Origin: Proteus terrae subsp. cibarius
GTDB taxonomy: Bacteria > Pseudomonadota > Gammaproteobacteria > Enterobacterales > Enterobacteriaceae
Assembly: GCF_011045835.1 (NCBI RefSeq)
Contig: NZ_CP047349.1
Location: 2,046,001 to 2,110,000 of the forward strand
DNA: 64,000 nt
Direction of reading: 5' to 3'
Shown: in pieces, positions 44,837-54,703 of the stretch
Numbering within the stretch: the stretch's first letter is position 1
Layout of the letters: each line of letters starts with the position of its first letter
The notes under the pieces: generated by a model
Database searches by the model: none
The model's input: only the letters and a program-made list of their open reading frames with translations
What the model was told of the DNA's origin: nothing
Made by a program: the position numbers and the translations under genes

Positions 44837-46474
44837 TTAGTTATCTGCCTTTATAAAATAGCGCTTTAAGTCCGTATAATCAAAGGGGTCTTTACCTGTA
44901 AATCCGCCTACTTTTGGACTAACTAATCTAACACTGACACGATAATAAACAGGCACTATCGCCGAATCCTTGTCTAGCAAGGCTTCAGCCCGTTGATAGA
45001 GTTGATGACGTGCCCCTTTATCAACAGCAATTGAGGCATTATTTAATGCATCGTCGTAATCTTTATTTTCATAAAAAACGGTATTTAGACTGCTGCTGGA
45101 AAGAAACGAGTTTAAAAATGAGGTAGGTTCATTGTAATCTGCGCACCATGTTGCTCTTGCAACTTGGTAATTTCCTTGATTACGGTTTTCTAATGCCGTT
45201 TTCCATTCTTGATTTTGCAACGTTACATTTGCACCAATACTTTTTTTCCACATTGATGCGGCCGCTATTGCCTGCTGTTTATTTTGATCTGAAGTATTGT
45301 AGAGCAATGTGAAAGTCAACGGATTTTGACTATTAAATCCCGCTTCTTTTAATAATTCACGCGCCCTTTCATTACGTTGTTGTTGCGTCCAATAAGCCCA
45401 TTTAGGAGCTTTAAAATTACCGTTACCAATAAAAGAAGGTGTAAAAGAGTAAGCAGGTATTTGTCCTTGCCCCATTATTTTTTCGGCAATCACTTCTCTA
45501 TCAAGAGTAAGCTTTACCGCTTCTCGAACTCGCGGATCATCAAAAGGCGCTTTTTGATTATTTAATTCATAATAGAAAGTACATAAATACGGTGTGACAT
45601 GTAAATTTTCAGGTTGCTCTTGCTTCATTTTTCTATAAAGAACAGGAGGAATAGCGCTATTAGTGATATCGATTTCACCACTGCGATAGCGATTAACATC
45701 ACTAGTTTCCGAGCTTATTGGTAAAAATATGGCTTGTTCAATAATGGTATTTTTATTATCCCAATAAAGTGGATTACGCTTTAAAGTCACCTTTTCATTT
45801 ACAACCCAATTTTCAATAACATAAGCACCATTGCCAACGAAGTTTTCAGGGCGAGTCCAATTCACGCCATATTTTTCAACAATCTCTTTTTTAACGGGCT
45901 TTAATGGCGTGTGGCTGATCATATCGATTAAATAAGGAATTGGCTTTGTTAAACTCACCTGAAAAGTATGAGGATCAATCGCTTTCACACCTAATGTTTC
46001 AGGGGATTTTTTGCCACTAAGAATATCTGTAATATTTTCAACATAAGCATATTCGAGATAGCTGGCATAAGGTGAACCTGTTTTAGGATCTACCACTCGA
46101 CGCCAGCTATAAACAAAATCTTCAGCAGTAACTGGGGAACCATCACTCCATTTTGCATCTTCTCGCAAATAGAATGTCCACACCTTGTTATCATCAGTTT
46201 CCCAGCGTTGTGCAACGCCTGGCATACTTTCACCATTCGGCCCAACATAAGTCAGCCCTTCTAATAAATTTAAAATAATATTAGTTTCTGGTGCACCTTC
46301 TACTTTATGTGGATCAAGTGATGAAACTTCAGTTCCGTTATTAATCACAATATTCTGTTGTTTCGCCAGAATAGTACCTTCAGGAAGAGTGACGGCATGA
46401 GAAAAAAAAGAGGTTAAGACAAGTGACATAATACTGAGTGGAAACACTGTTTTTAACGTAACTTTATTTTTCAT
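44837..46474 (-). CDS. OppA paralogue (second oligopeptide-binding protein)
   Basis: A 545-residue solute-binding protein, the same length as OppA and alignable to it without large gaps (for example NRYRSGEIDITNS versus NRYRAGEIDMTYS, and ATWCADYNEPTSFLN versus AGWCADYNEPSSFLN). The ATG at 46474 is preceded by AGGAGAGG; upstream codons to 46519 are ignored. Signal peptide cleaved after SHA. It is a tandem duplicate of oppA upstream of the operon, with its own promoter region; it could widen peptide specificity or act like MppA. It is closer to OppA than to MppA in the blocks I compared. Confidence 0.88.
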   Translation of the reverse strand: MKNKVTLKTVFPLSIMSLVLTSFFSHAVTLPEGTILAKQQNIVINNGTEVSSLDPHKVEGAPETNIILNLLEGLTYVGPNGESMPGVAQRWETDDNKVWTFYLREDAKWSDGSPVTAEDFVYSWRRVVDPKTGSPYASYLEYAYVENITDILSGKKSPETLGVKAIDPHTFQVSLTKPIPYLIDMISHTPLKPVKKEIVEKYGVNWTRPENFVGNGAYVIENWVVNEKVTLKRNPLYWDNKNTIIEQAIFLPISSETSDVNRYRSGEIDITNSAIPPVLYRKMKQEQPENLHVTPYLCTFYYELNNQKAPFDDPRVREAVKLTLDREVIAEKIMGQGQIPAYSFTPSFIGNGNFKAPKWAYWTQQQRNERARELLKEAGFNSQNPLTFTLLYNTSDQNKQQAIAAASMWKKSIGANVTLQNQEWKTALENRNQGNYQVARATWCADYNEPTSFLNSFLSSSSLNTVFYENKDYDDALNNASIAVDKGARHQLYQRAEALLDKDSAIVPVYYRVSVRLVSPKVGGFTGKDPFDYTDLKRYFIKADN

Positions 46475-47053
46475 GGGTACCTCTCCTAATAAACAATAAT
46501 TTATAGCGGGGTCGCTCAATTAACGATAGGTATCGTTGTTAAATTTTGATTGTAATATTTATGACTCTTAGATATTTGCTGATATTAACGAGATAAAAAT
46601 GATAACAACACACTTCTTTTTTACACTTATCGTAAATTTTGTCAATTAATGCGGTATTCTTATCACTTAACTTTATTGAGCCCTCTAGCGTTCTATATTG
46701 AGAAAATAAAAAATACATATCAAGAGAGGCAAAACAACAAATAAACATTAAATTAACATCATGCAAGTTTTATAGATAGAAAACCTACTTAGCTCACAAA
46801 ATTAATATAATTAGGATGGCTTTTAACTGACTTGCAGAACTTTATGATGCTTTATTTGTAAAGAGTTTCTCTTTGAAATTAATTACAAATAACAATAAAC
46901 TCATCTTTAGGCTGAATAACAATTCTAATCTAAAAATATTTATAGATTATTAAATATTCACTTTTATTGTTTATTTTTAAAATTTAATCTAAATGTTTAA
47001 TTAAAATAAAAATAAAAAAGTTTTTATTTATATTTCTATGAGTTAGATAAAAA
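46475..47053. other. AT-rich intergenic region upstream of the second oppA
   Basis: About 580 bases with no credible gene. It includes the promoter region of the oppA paralogue. A minus-strand frame at 46539-46766 looks spurious. Confidence 0.45.
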
Positions 47054-47094
47054 AACCTCTTTAATATACATCTCGAATATTAAAGAGGTTTTTA
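47054..47094 (-). terminator. Terminator of the nirB-nirD-cysG operon
   Basis: AACCTCTTTAATAT pairs perfectly (14 bases) with ATATTAAAGAGGTT around an 8-9 base loop, with A- and T-runs on either side. It lies about 35 bases past the cysG stop. Confidence 0.88.
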
Positions 47095-47128
47095 ATTTTA
47101 AAATAATAACTTCAAAATTTTTCAGCTA

Positions 47129-48508
47129 CTAAGCCGACTTTGATTGAAACCATTGTAGCTTCTCATTCAATGAGACGACCTCCCCCACTATAATCAGTGC
47201 AGGGCTTTCCATTGTTTCAGCCATCTCTGCCAGTTGACGTAATTCACCAACAATCACTTTTTGTGTCGTTAATGTTCCTTTTTCAATAATAGCGACTGGC
47301 ATTGTCGCACACATGTTTTGGCTGAGTAACATTTGCTGAATATAATGGGCTTTACTTAATCCCATATAAAACACTAAAGTCTGATTTTTTTGTGCAATAC
47401 ATTGCCACTGTGCTTCATTTAATCCTTTGCCATGTCCCGTAATAAATCGAACACTTTGTGCATAATCTCGATGCGTCAAAGGAATACCTGCATAAGTCGT
47501 ACAACCTGATGCAGCTGTAATACCGGGGATCACAGAAAATGGGATCTGATGTTCAATCAAAGCTTCTAGTTCTTCACTGCCTCGGCCAAAAATAAAGGGA
47601 TCGCCCCCTTTTAATCTCACCACTCGCTTTCCCGCCATGGCTTCTTTGATTAAAATTTGATTGATTTCATCTTGAGGAACACAGTGAAAACCTGCTTGCT
47701 TACCAACATAAATACGTTGTGCATCTCTACGAACTAATGCCATTACTTCATCAGACACTAGTCTATCGTAAACCACCACGTCAGCTTGCTGGCACTGCTG
47801 TAAACCTTTAATGGTCATTAACCCAGCATCACCCGGCCCTGCGCCAACTAAAACAACGCTACCTAGAGGTTGCTGATTTTCAGATAACAGTGCGCTAATA
47901 CGTCGCTCAATACCGACATCTCTTTGCGCTTCTATTTCAGCTTGTAATGATTTATCCGCGAAAAATTGCTCCCAAAAATAACGTCTGGCACTCATCGATG
48001 AAAAACGTTGTTTTATTTGCTCTCGTAACTTTCCGGCAAGTTGTGCTAGTGCACCAAGATAATTAGGGAGTAACTGCTCAATTTTTTCTCGCAAAATACG
48101 AGCGAGTACAGGTGCTTTTCCGCCCGATGAAATTGCCACCACGATAGGAGAGCGATCGATAACAGAAGGCATAATAAAGCTGGCTTGCTCTGGTGAATCA
48201 ACCACATTACAAAATAGCTGTTTTTCCGTCGCTGTTTGAAAAACCTGTTGATTCACTTGCTCGCTATCCGTTGCAGCAATAACAAGCCATTTACCAGACA
48301 GATGATCCTCAGTGAATATTCCTGTGATGCAGTTTAGTTTTTGCTCTGTATGCCACTGCCTAAATTGCCTTGTAAATGAAGGTGCGACAACTGAAATAAT
48401 AGCGCCCGCCTCCATAAGTAATCTCGCTTTACGTTCAGCAATCTCACCACCTCCTACTAATAAACAAGGTTTATCTTTTAGCTGACAGAATATAGGAAAG
48501 TAATCCAT
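47129..48508 (-). CDS. cysG: Siroheme synthase (multifunctional CysG)
   Basis: A 459-residue fused enzyme. The N-terminal half (about 1-200; [18 protein letters not shown] binds NAD) is the precorrin-2 dehydrogenase/ferrochelatase. The C-terminal half (about 215-459; [32 protein letters not shown]) is the SAM-dependent uroporphyrinogen III methyltransferase. Together they make sirohaem, the cofactor of NirB. It is the last gene of the operon, 15 bases from nirD. E. coli nirC lies between nirD and cysG; it is missing here. Confidence 0.95.
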   Translation of the reverse strand: MDYFPIFCQLKDKPCLLVGGGEIAERKARLLMEAGAIISVVAPSFTRQFRQWHTEQKLNCITGIFTEDHLSGKWLVIAATDSEQVNQQVFQTATEKQLFCNVVDSPEQASFIMPSVIDRSPIVVAISSGGKAPVLARILREKIEQLLPNYLGALAQLAGKLREQIKQRFSSMSARRYFWEQFFADKSLQAEIEAQRDVGIERRISALLSENQQPLGSVVLVGAGPGDAGLMTIKGLQQCQQADVVVYDRLVSDEVMALVRRDAQRIYVGKQAGFHCVPQDEINQILIKEAMAGKRVVRLKGGDPFIFGRGSEELEALIEHQIPFSVIPGITAASGCTTYAGIPLTHRDYAQSVRFITGHGKGLNEAQWQCIAQKNQTLVFYMGLSKAHYIQQMLLSQNMCATMPVAIIEKGTLTTQKVIVGELRQLAEMAETMESPALIIVGEVVSLNEKLQWFQSKSA

Positions 48509-48522
48509 ATTCGTTCCCCTAT

Positions 48523-48867
48523 TTATTGTGATGACTCATTACGACTACGAACGCTAACAGTGTTACCTTCAACCTTGATATCAAAATGAGTGATCGAGAA
48601 ATTCTCATCTTCAAGGCAAAAACCATCCGTTAAACGAAAATGCTGTTTTTTTAGCGGACTGACGATATACAGCTCATTTTCATGTTCAGCGATCAATCCT
48701 CGTGATAGAACGCTAGAATGTGCAAAGGGATCTATATTGCTTAACGCATATAAACGCGAATCAGAATAAGGACGAAATATGGCAACGTGATCTTGTTCCA
48801 CCAGCGCACAAACACCCGTTCCCGGAGTAATATCATCTAATTGGCAAACAGCTATCCATTGGCTCAT
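48523..48867 (-). CDS. nirD: Nitrite reductase [NAD(P)H] small subunit
   Basis: A 114-residue Rieske-fold-like partner of NirB. The normal Rieske iron-sulfur ligands are not present (NIDPFAHSS replaces the Cys-x-His pair), as is usual for NirD. Start overlaps nirB by 4 bases. Confidence 0.93.
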   Translation of the reverse strand: MSQWIAVCQLDDITPGTGVCALVEQDHVAIFRPYSDSRLYALSNIDPFAHSSVLSRGLIAEHENELYIVSPLKKQHFRLTDGFCLEDENFSITHFDIKVEGNTVSVRSRNESSQ

Positions 48868-51410
48868 GATTGCGCCTCCTCAGTGATCTGTTTGATATCA
48901 ATACGTTCATGTAAACGTGCGGGACGATGCTGAAATCGTTCTTTTACTGTTTGCACTGTTGGATCAGGCATTGGATTATTAATAAAGTGGGCAAACCGTT
49001 TTAATGCTTTTGGAGAATCAACTGTTTCTTTCCATTCACAAGCAACGCGTTCTTGTAAGGTTTTAAGTTCTTTTTCCAGTTGTGCATTTAAACCTAATTT
49101 GTCGTTAATTATGACATCACGTAAATATTCAATGCCGCCTTCTAAATTATCTAACCACACTGAAGTGCGTTGTAGCTTATCGGCAGTACGAATATAGAAC
49201 ATCATAAAACGGTCGATATAATGCACTAAGGTTTCTTCATCGAGATCGGAAGCAAAGAGATCTCCATGGCGTGGTTTCATACCACCATTTCCACCGAAAT
49301 AGAGGTTCCAGCCTTTATCTGTGGCGATAATACCGACATCTTTACCTTGTGCTTCAGAACATTCACGAGTACAACCTGATACGCCAAATTTCATCTTATG
49401 AGGTGTTCTAATGCCTTTATAACGATGCTCTAGTGCAACGCCCAAACCGACACTATCACCCACACCGAAACGACACCAACTACTACCTACACATGTTTTT
49501 ACCATACGCAGTGCTTTTGCATAGGCATGACCAGTTTCAAAACCCGCCGCTATCAGTTTTTCCCAAATAGCGGGCAAATCCTGTTTGTGTGCACCGAACA
49601 TCGCCATTCGTTGCGATCCCGTAATTTTGGTATACAAATTGTATTCTTGAGCGATTTGCCCAATGGCAATAATGCCTGTTGGGGTAATTTCACCACCAGG
49701 AGAGCGAGGAATAATGGAATAAGTCCCATCTTTTTGCATATTCGCAAGGAAGTTATCGTTAGTATCTTGCAGAGAAACTAAATCATCACGCAAGATATAA
49801 TCATTCCAACATGAAGCAAGCAATGAACCGACGGTTGGTTTACACACTTCACAACCATAGCCTTGACCGTGTTTTTTCAACAACTCATCAAAGCTTTTCA
49901 GCCCTTCTACACGAATAAGATGATAAAGCTCTTGGCGAGAATAGTGGAAATGCTCACAAAGATGGTGATTAACTTCAATACCTTGTTTAGCTAATTCTGC
50001 ATTTAAGACTTGAGTCACCAGAGGAATACAGCCACCACAGCCTGTGCCCACTTTGGTTTCTGCCTTTATAGCAGCAACCGTATGACATCCTCGTTCAATT
50101 GCTTGAATAATGTCGCCTTTTGTAACATCAAAACAAGAGCAAATTTGTGCAGTTTCCGGTAGTGAATCAACACCGATTGCCGGCTTATTTCCAGCATGTG
50201 CGGGTAAAATCAAAGAGTCTGGGTGTTCTGGTAATTCAATGGTATTGAGTGATAGTTGTAAAAGATTGCCATAATCTTCTGTATCACCCACTAATACAGC
50301 ACCTAATAGATATTTATTATCTTCACTAACAATCAGGCGTTTATAGATTTCTTTGCCTTCGTCCAGATAAATATAGCTACGACACCCTGCTTGTTGCCCA
50401 TTAGCATCACCAATACCGCCGACATCGACACCGAGAAGTTTTAATTTTGCACTTAAATCAGCACCCTGAAAAACAGAGTGATGGCCTAATAAATTATCGA
50501 CCGCAACTTGTGCCATTTTGTAGCCAGGCGCCACTAAACCGAAGGTTTTATTTTGCCAAGATGCACATTCACCAATAGCATAAATATCAGGATCTGTTGT
50601 TTGGCAATAATCATTAATAACAATGCCGCCTCGTGGGGCAATATCTAAATCACACTGACGAGCTAACTTATCTTTCGGGCGAATACCTGTGGAAAACACA
50701 ATAAAATCAACTTCAAGAGATGTACCATCTGCAAATTGCAGTGTTTTACGTGCGCTTTCCCCAGTTGATAATATTTCTTGGGTGTTTTTAGAGGTATGCA
50801 CTTTTACACCCATACGCTCTATTTTTCGTTTAAGTTGCTCACCACCTAATGTATCCAGCTGCTCTGCCATTAAGGTTGGAGCAAACTCGATGACGTGAGT
50901 TTCAATACCTAAGCTTTTTAACGCACCGGCTGCTTCTAAACCTAACAACCCACCACCAATCACCGCCCCTTTACCACTAATACGTGCGCAAGATTCGATA
51001 GCGTTTAGATCTTCAATAGTCCGATAGACAAAACAGTCTGGCGAGTTATTTCCCTTAATTGGGGGAACCCACGGATAAGAGCCTGTAGCCATCACTAATT
51101 TATCGTAACTGACACAACGTCCGGTATTCGTGTGTACCACTTTTTCGTCACGATTAATGGTTATCACGCGCTCACCAATTAATACTTCTATTTGGTGTTT
51201 TTCGTAATAACCGTGTTTAACTAAGGAGAGCTCTTCAGCAGTGTGATGTGAAAAATAAGAGGAGAGATGGACTCTATCATATGCAACGCGAGGTTCTTCA
51301 CAAAAGACAACAATATTAAATTCTTCATTGCCACCTTTATCAATCAACTCTTCGATATAACGGTGTCCCACCATACCGTTACCAATGATTGCGAGTGTTT
51401 TCTTGCTCAT
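48864..51410 (-). CDS. nirB: Nitrite reductase [NAD(P)H] large subunit
   Basis: An 848-residue cytoplasmic enzyme that reduces nitrite to ammonia with NADH. It shows the FAD/NAD domain (AIIGNGMVGHRYIEEL, then IGGGLLGLEAAGAL), the BFD-type [2Fe-2S] region (QICSCFDVTKGD, VGTGCGGCIPL), and the sirohaem/[4Fe-4S] region (KTCVGSSWCRFGVGD, GCTRECSEAQGKDVG). E. coli NirB has 847 residues. It starts the nirB-nirD-cysG operon, under an FNR site. Confidence 0.95.
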   Translation of the reverse strand: MSKKTLAIIGNGMVGHRYIEELIDKGGNEEFNIVVFCEEPRVAYDRVHLSSYFSHHTAEELSLVKHGYYEKHQIEVLIGERVITINRDEKVVHTNTGRCVSYDKLVMATGSYPWVPPIKGNNSPDCFVYRTIEDLNAIESCARISGKGAVIGGGLLGLEAAGALKSLGIETHVIEFAPTLMAEQLDTLGGEQLKRKIERMGVKVHTSKNTQEILSTGESARKTLQFADGTSLEVDFIVFSTGIRPKDKLARQCDLDIAPRGGIVINDYCQTTDPDIYAIGECASWQNKTFGLVAPGYKMAQVAVDNLLGHHSVFQGADLSAKLKLLGVDVGGIGDANGQQAGCRSYIYLDEGKEIYKRLIVSEDNKYLLGAVLVGDTEDYGNLLQLSLNTIELPEHPDSLILPAHAGNKPAIGVDSLPETAQICSCFDVTKGDIIQAIERGCHTVAAIKAETKVGTGCGGCIPLVTQVLNAELAKQGIEVNHHLCEHFHYSRQELYHLIRVEGLKSFDELLKKHGQGYGCEVCKPTVGSLLASCWNDYILRDDLVSLQDTNDNFLANMQKDGTYSIIPRSPGGEITPTGIIAIGQIAQEYNLYTKITGSQRMAMFGAHKQDLPAIWEKLIAAGFETGHAYAKALRMVKTCVGSSWCRFGVGDSVGLGVALEHRYKGIRTPHKMKFGVSGCTRECSEAQGKDVGIIATDKGWNLYFGGNGGMKPRHGDLFASDLDEETLVHYIDRFMMFYIRTADKLQRTSVWLDNLEGGIEYLRDVIINDKLGLNAQLEKELKTLQERVACEWKETVDSPKALKRFAHFINNPMPDPTVQTVKERFQHRPARLHERIDIKQITEEAQS

Positions 51411-51468
51411 TTTAGCCTCAGATTTAAAGATTTCTAAGGCTAAAATACGAAACTACTTATAAGAAATA

Positions 51469-51482
51469 TTGATGAATATCAA
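51469..51482 (-). promoter_or_regulatory. FNR box upstream of nirB
   Basis: TTGATATTCATCAA on the minus strand is a perfect match to TTGAT-N4-ATCAA. A TATTTT -10-like element lies about 31 bases downstream, the spacing of a class II FNR promoter (centre at -41.5). Anaerobic activation of nirB, nirD and cysG is predicted. Confidence 0.88.
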
Positions 51483-51686
51483 ATACAGCTTAATCAATTC
51501 AGCTACTACAACTTAATAGTCAATGGGTTACTACTAAAGGAGTATTTCATCATCATCTTCTTGCGGTTAATTATTCTTCTACCATAATTAATTTTGGTCA
51601 CTTATAACGAAGAGTTATATGTAAGCGTAATTAAAACTTTGCGCATTGGTCACGTTTTGCCTAAGTTAATTTCACAAAGTAATAAT

Positions 51687-51968
51687 AATTAGAGCGTGTT
51701 AACCTTTTTTGCTTATTTTTACAGCAAGAAAACCGAGTAAAGCAAACGACTCAACGAGTATAGACATTGATTGCCATTAACAATGTCCACTTAAGATAAA
51801 AACAAGTGTTGAAAGCTGCCTTACAGGTTCGATTAAAAGACGTTTTACTCATTTTATTCTGCGTTGATAAACACTAGCTTAGTTCACTAGGCTAGTGTTT
51901 ATCGCCTTGCCTAAAATGCTTTTAATTCGAATAAAAATTGACCATAAAAGGCTAACACGCTCTAATAA
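51687..51968. mobile_element. MITE-like element with terminal inverted repeats, upstream of the second ABC operon
   Basis: The ends TTAGAGCGTGTTAACCTTTT and AAAAGGCTAACACGCTCTAA are inverted repeats of 20 bases with one mismatch, about 280 bases apart, with a TAA on each side suggesting a 3-base target duplication. The interior has no complete reading frame but contains a strong internal hairpin (ATAAACACTAGC with GCTAGTGTTTAT). It looks like a non-autonomous element or an IS remnant. Confidence 0.75.
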
Positions 51969-52014
51969 GTTATTGACATAACGATTTTGGCTACACCGTT
52001 TCAGGGAGCGTCTC

Positions 52015-53580
52015 ATGAAAGCAAAATTATTATCATTATTCGTTGTGGGTGCCCTTTCCGTACCGGCATTTGCAGCAACACCTGCTAATACATTAATTGT
52101 GGTACAAGGGCTTGATGATATTGTCAGCCTTGATCCTGCTGAAAGTAATGAACTATCCAGTATTCAAACTGTGCCTAGTTTATATCAACGTATTGTTCAA
52201 CCTAATCGTGATAATCCAGAAATTAATGAACCGATTTTAGTTGAAAGCTGGAAAGCGAACCCTGAACAAAAAACAATCGTATTTAAAATTAAGCCAGAGG
52301 CAAAATTTGCATCTGGTAACGCTGTACGTCCTGAAGATATTATCTTCTCTTATCAGCGTGCGATCACCATGAACAAATCACCTGCTTTTATTCTAAATGT
52401 GTTGGGTTGGAAAACTGATAACATTCATTCTCTGCTGAAAAAAGTCAGTGATAATGAATTAGAAGTACGTTGGACTGCTGATGTCAGCCCTGATGTTGTG
52501 CTAAATATCCTTTCAACACCAATTGCTTCTATTGTTGATGAAAAACTGGTTTCCGCTCATGTTAAAAATAATGACTTTGGGAATAGCTGGCTGAAGATGA
52601 ACTCAGCAGGCAGTGGCGCATACAAAATGCGTGCCTATCAACCACGTCAAGCTATTGTGTTAGAAGCTAATCCACTTTCGCCAACTGGCGCGCCTAAAAT
52701 AGCCAATATTATTATTAAAAACGTGCCCGATCCGGCATCGCGTCGTTTATTAATTGAAAAAGGTGATGCGGATATCGCGCGTGACTTAGGTACCGATCAG
52801 ACCGCAGCTTTAGCGGGTAAAACTGGTATCAAAATTTTAGATATTCCTTCTGCTGAGCAAGTTTATATGGCTTTTAATACTGCCAGTGGAAACCCAGCGC
52901 TGAGTAACCCCGCATTTTGGGAAGCGTCTCGTTATTTAATTGACTACAAAGGCATTACTGAAGATTTAATGCGTGGTCAGTACTTTATTCACCAAAGCTT
53001 CTTACCTGTAGGCTTACCGGGTGCATTAAAAGATAATCCTTTTACTTTTGATCCCGAAAAAGCCAAAGCAATTTTAGCCAAAGCGGGTATTACCAATGCA
53101 CGCTTTACGTTAGATGTTGAGAACAAAGTTCCTTACATCACTGTGGCGCAATCTATTCAAGCAAGCTTTGCTCAGGCGGGTGTACAAGTTGATTTATTAC
53201 CCGCAGCAGGCAGCCAAGTGTATAGCCGTGTACGCGCTAAACAGCATCAAGCAGCCATTCGTTTTTGGATCCCTGATTATTTTGATGCGCACTCAAATGC
53301 GAGTGCCTTCGCTTATAATGATGGACAATCCAATACTGTTGCTTGGTTAAATGGTTGGAAAATTCCTGAGTTGAGTCAGCAAACTCTGTCTGCACTTAAT
53401 GAAGCGGACAAAGTAAAACGCCAATCGCTCTATACTGAAATGCAAAAAGAGTTACAGCGTAGTTCACCTTATGTGTTTATTGACCAAGGCAAAAACCAGA
53501 TAGTCATGCGCGATAACGTCAACGGTTATGCGCAAGGTTTGAATGCAGATATGGTCTATTATGACAAAGTAACTAAATAA
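52015..53580 (+). CDS. Periplasmic substrate-binding protein of a peptide/nickel-type ABC transporter
   Basis: A 521-residue type-5 solute-binding protein with signal peptide MKAKLLSLFVVGALSVPAFA. SBP-family blocks are VVQGLDDIVSLDPAE, SGNAVRPEDIIFSYQRA, and a late DYFDAHSNASAFAYNDG. Length and order of the following genes (two permeases, two ATPases) match DppABCDF/NikABCDE-type systems, but the ligand (dipeptide, nickel chelate, other) cannot be assigned. GGGAG precedes the ATG. The MITE-like element ends 48 bases upstream. Confidence 0.85.
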   Translation: MKAKLLSLFVVGALSVPAFAATPANTLIVVQGLDDIVSLDPAESNELSSIQTVPSLYQRIVQPNRDNPEINEPILVESWKANPEQKTIVFKIKPEAKFASGNAVRPEDIIFSYQRAITMNKSPAFILNVLGWKTDNIHSLLKKVSDNELEVRWTADVSPDVVLNILSTPIASIVDEKLVSAHVKNNDFGNSWLKMNSAGSGAYKMRAYQPRQAIVLEANPLSPTGAPKIANIIIKNVPDPASRRLLIEKGDADIARDLGTDQTAALAGKTGIKILDIPSAEQVYMAFNTASGNPALSNPAFWEASRYLIDYKGITEDLMRGQYFIHQSFLPVGLPGALKDNPFTFDPEKAKAILAKAGITNARFTLDVENKVPYITVAQSIQASFAQAGVQVDLLPAAGSQVYSRVRAKQHQAAIRFWIPDYFDAHSNASAFAYNDGQSNTVAWLNGWKIPELSQQTLSALNEADKVKRQSLYTEMQKELQRSSPYVFIDQGKNQIVMRDNVNGYAQGLNADMVYYDKVTK

Positions 53581-53597
53581 TATTTATTTTCCTAAAG

Positions 53598-53632
53598 CCA
53601 TCCACAGTCATGTTACTGTGGATGGTCTATTT
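53598..53632 (+). terminator. Hairpin between the binding protein and permease genes
   Basis: CCATCCACAGT pairs perfectly with ACTGTGGATGG around a 6-base loop, with a T-run a few bases later. It would attenuate transcription so that binding protein is made in excess over the membrane parts. Confidence 0.8.
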
Positions 53633-53659
53633 TTTGCTATTTCACTAGGCTATTGCTGT

Positions 53660-54703
53660 ATGAATACTGCTATGACGTTACCTATTCGTCTAAAAGGTCA
53701 GTTAATTACCTTTGCTCAAGGAATATTGACTCTGGTGCTGACTCTTTTAGGGCTTCTTGTCATCACTTTTACGCTTTCAGCTCTTTCACCCGTTGATCCT
53801 GTTTTACAAATTGTTGGTGATCACGCAAGCCTTGAAACCTATAACCAAGTAAAACATAAGTTAGGGCTGGATTTACCTATCTACATGCAGTTTTTTCATT
53901 ATGTAGAAGCCCTGTTGCAAGGGCATTTAGGTACAGCAACATCAACAGGTCAACCCGTTCTTGATGATTTATTGGCGACTTTTCCCGCCACGTTAGAATT
54001 AGCAACCGTTGCATTATTGATTGGTGCCAGTCTGGGTATTTTATTCGGCGTTTTATGTGCGCGTTTTGTGGGAACACCGCTCGATTTTATTTTGCGAATT
54101 CTGACGCTATTAGGTAGCTCGGTTCCTATTTTCTGGCTAGGTTTGATTTTGCTATTGCTTTTCTATGCCACATTACAATGGACAGCAGGCCCTGGGCGAT
54201 TAGACGATATTTATCAATTCACCATTGAACCTATAACGGGTTTTGCATTAATTGATACGTTATTAGCTGGAGATAAAGATGCTTTTTTTAATGCGTTATC
54301 ACATCTTATTTTGCCCGTTTCTCTATTAGCGTATTTTGCCCTTGCTTCTATTACTCGTTTAACTCGTTCAGCCTGCTTAAACGAAATGAATAAAGAGTAT
54401 GTCACGTTAGCAAGAGCAAAAGGCATTGGTGAATTGCGTATTCTTTTTTATCACGTACTACCTAATATTCGTGGTGTCTTAATGACCATTATCGCCTTGT
54501 CTTATACTGGCATGTTAGAAGGTGCCGTATTAACAGAAACGGTCTTTTCTTGGCCGGGAATTGGTCGATATCTCACAACAGCTCTTTTTGCAGGTGATAC
54601 CACAGCCATTATGGGCGGTACTTTAGTTATCGGTTTATGCTTTGTTTTTATCAATAATATGACCGATATCGTTATTCGTTTGACTGATCCGAGGCTCCGC
54701 TAA
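53660..54703 (+). CDS. ABC transporter permease (NikB/DppB-like)
   Basis: An inner-membrane permease of about 347 residues with six hydrophobic segments and the EAA loop YVTLARAKGIGELRILFYHVLPN. The ATG at 53660 is used (AGG 10 bases upstream); the frame opens with GTG at 53618 and an ATG at 53672 is also possible. The N-terminal portion before helix 1 is short. The stop codon overlaps the next start (TAATG). Confidence 0.85.
   Translation: MNTAMTLPIRLKGQLITFAQGILTLVLTLLGLLVITFTLSALSPVDPVLQIVGDHASLETYNQVKHKLGLDLPIYMQFFHYVEALLQGHLGTATSTGQPVLDDLLATFPATLELATVALLIGASLGILFGVLCARFVGTPLDFILRILTLLGSSVPIFWLGLILLLLFYATLQWTAGPGRLDDIYQFTIEPITGFALIDTLLAGDKDAFFNALSHLILPVSLLAYFALASITRLTRSACLNEMNKEYVTLARAKGIGELRILFYHVLPNIRGVLMTIIALSYTGMLEGAVLTETVFSWPGIGRYLTTALFAGDTTAIMGGTLVIGLCFVFINNMTDIVIRLTDPRLR

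Noticed and set aside
46539..46766. A 75-codon minus-strand frame upstream of the second oppA
   Set aside because: No ribosome site, AT-rich composition; overlaps the likely promoter region.
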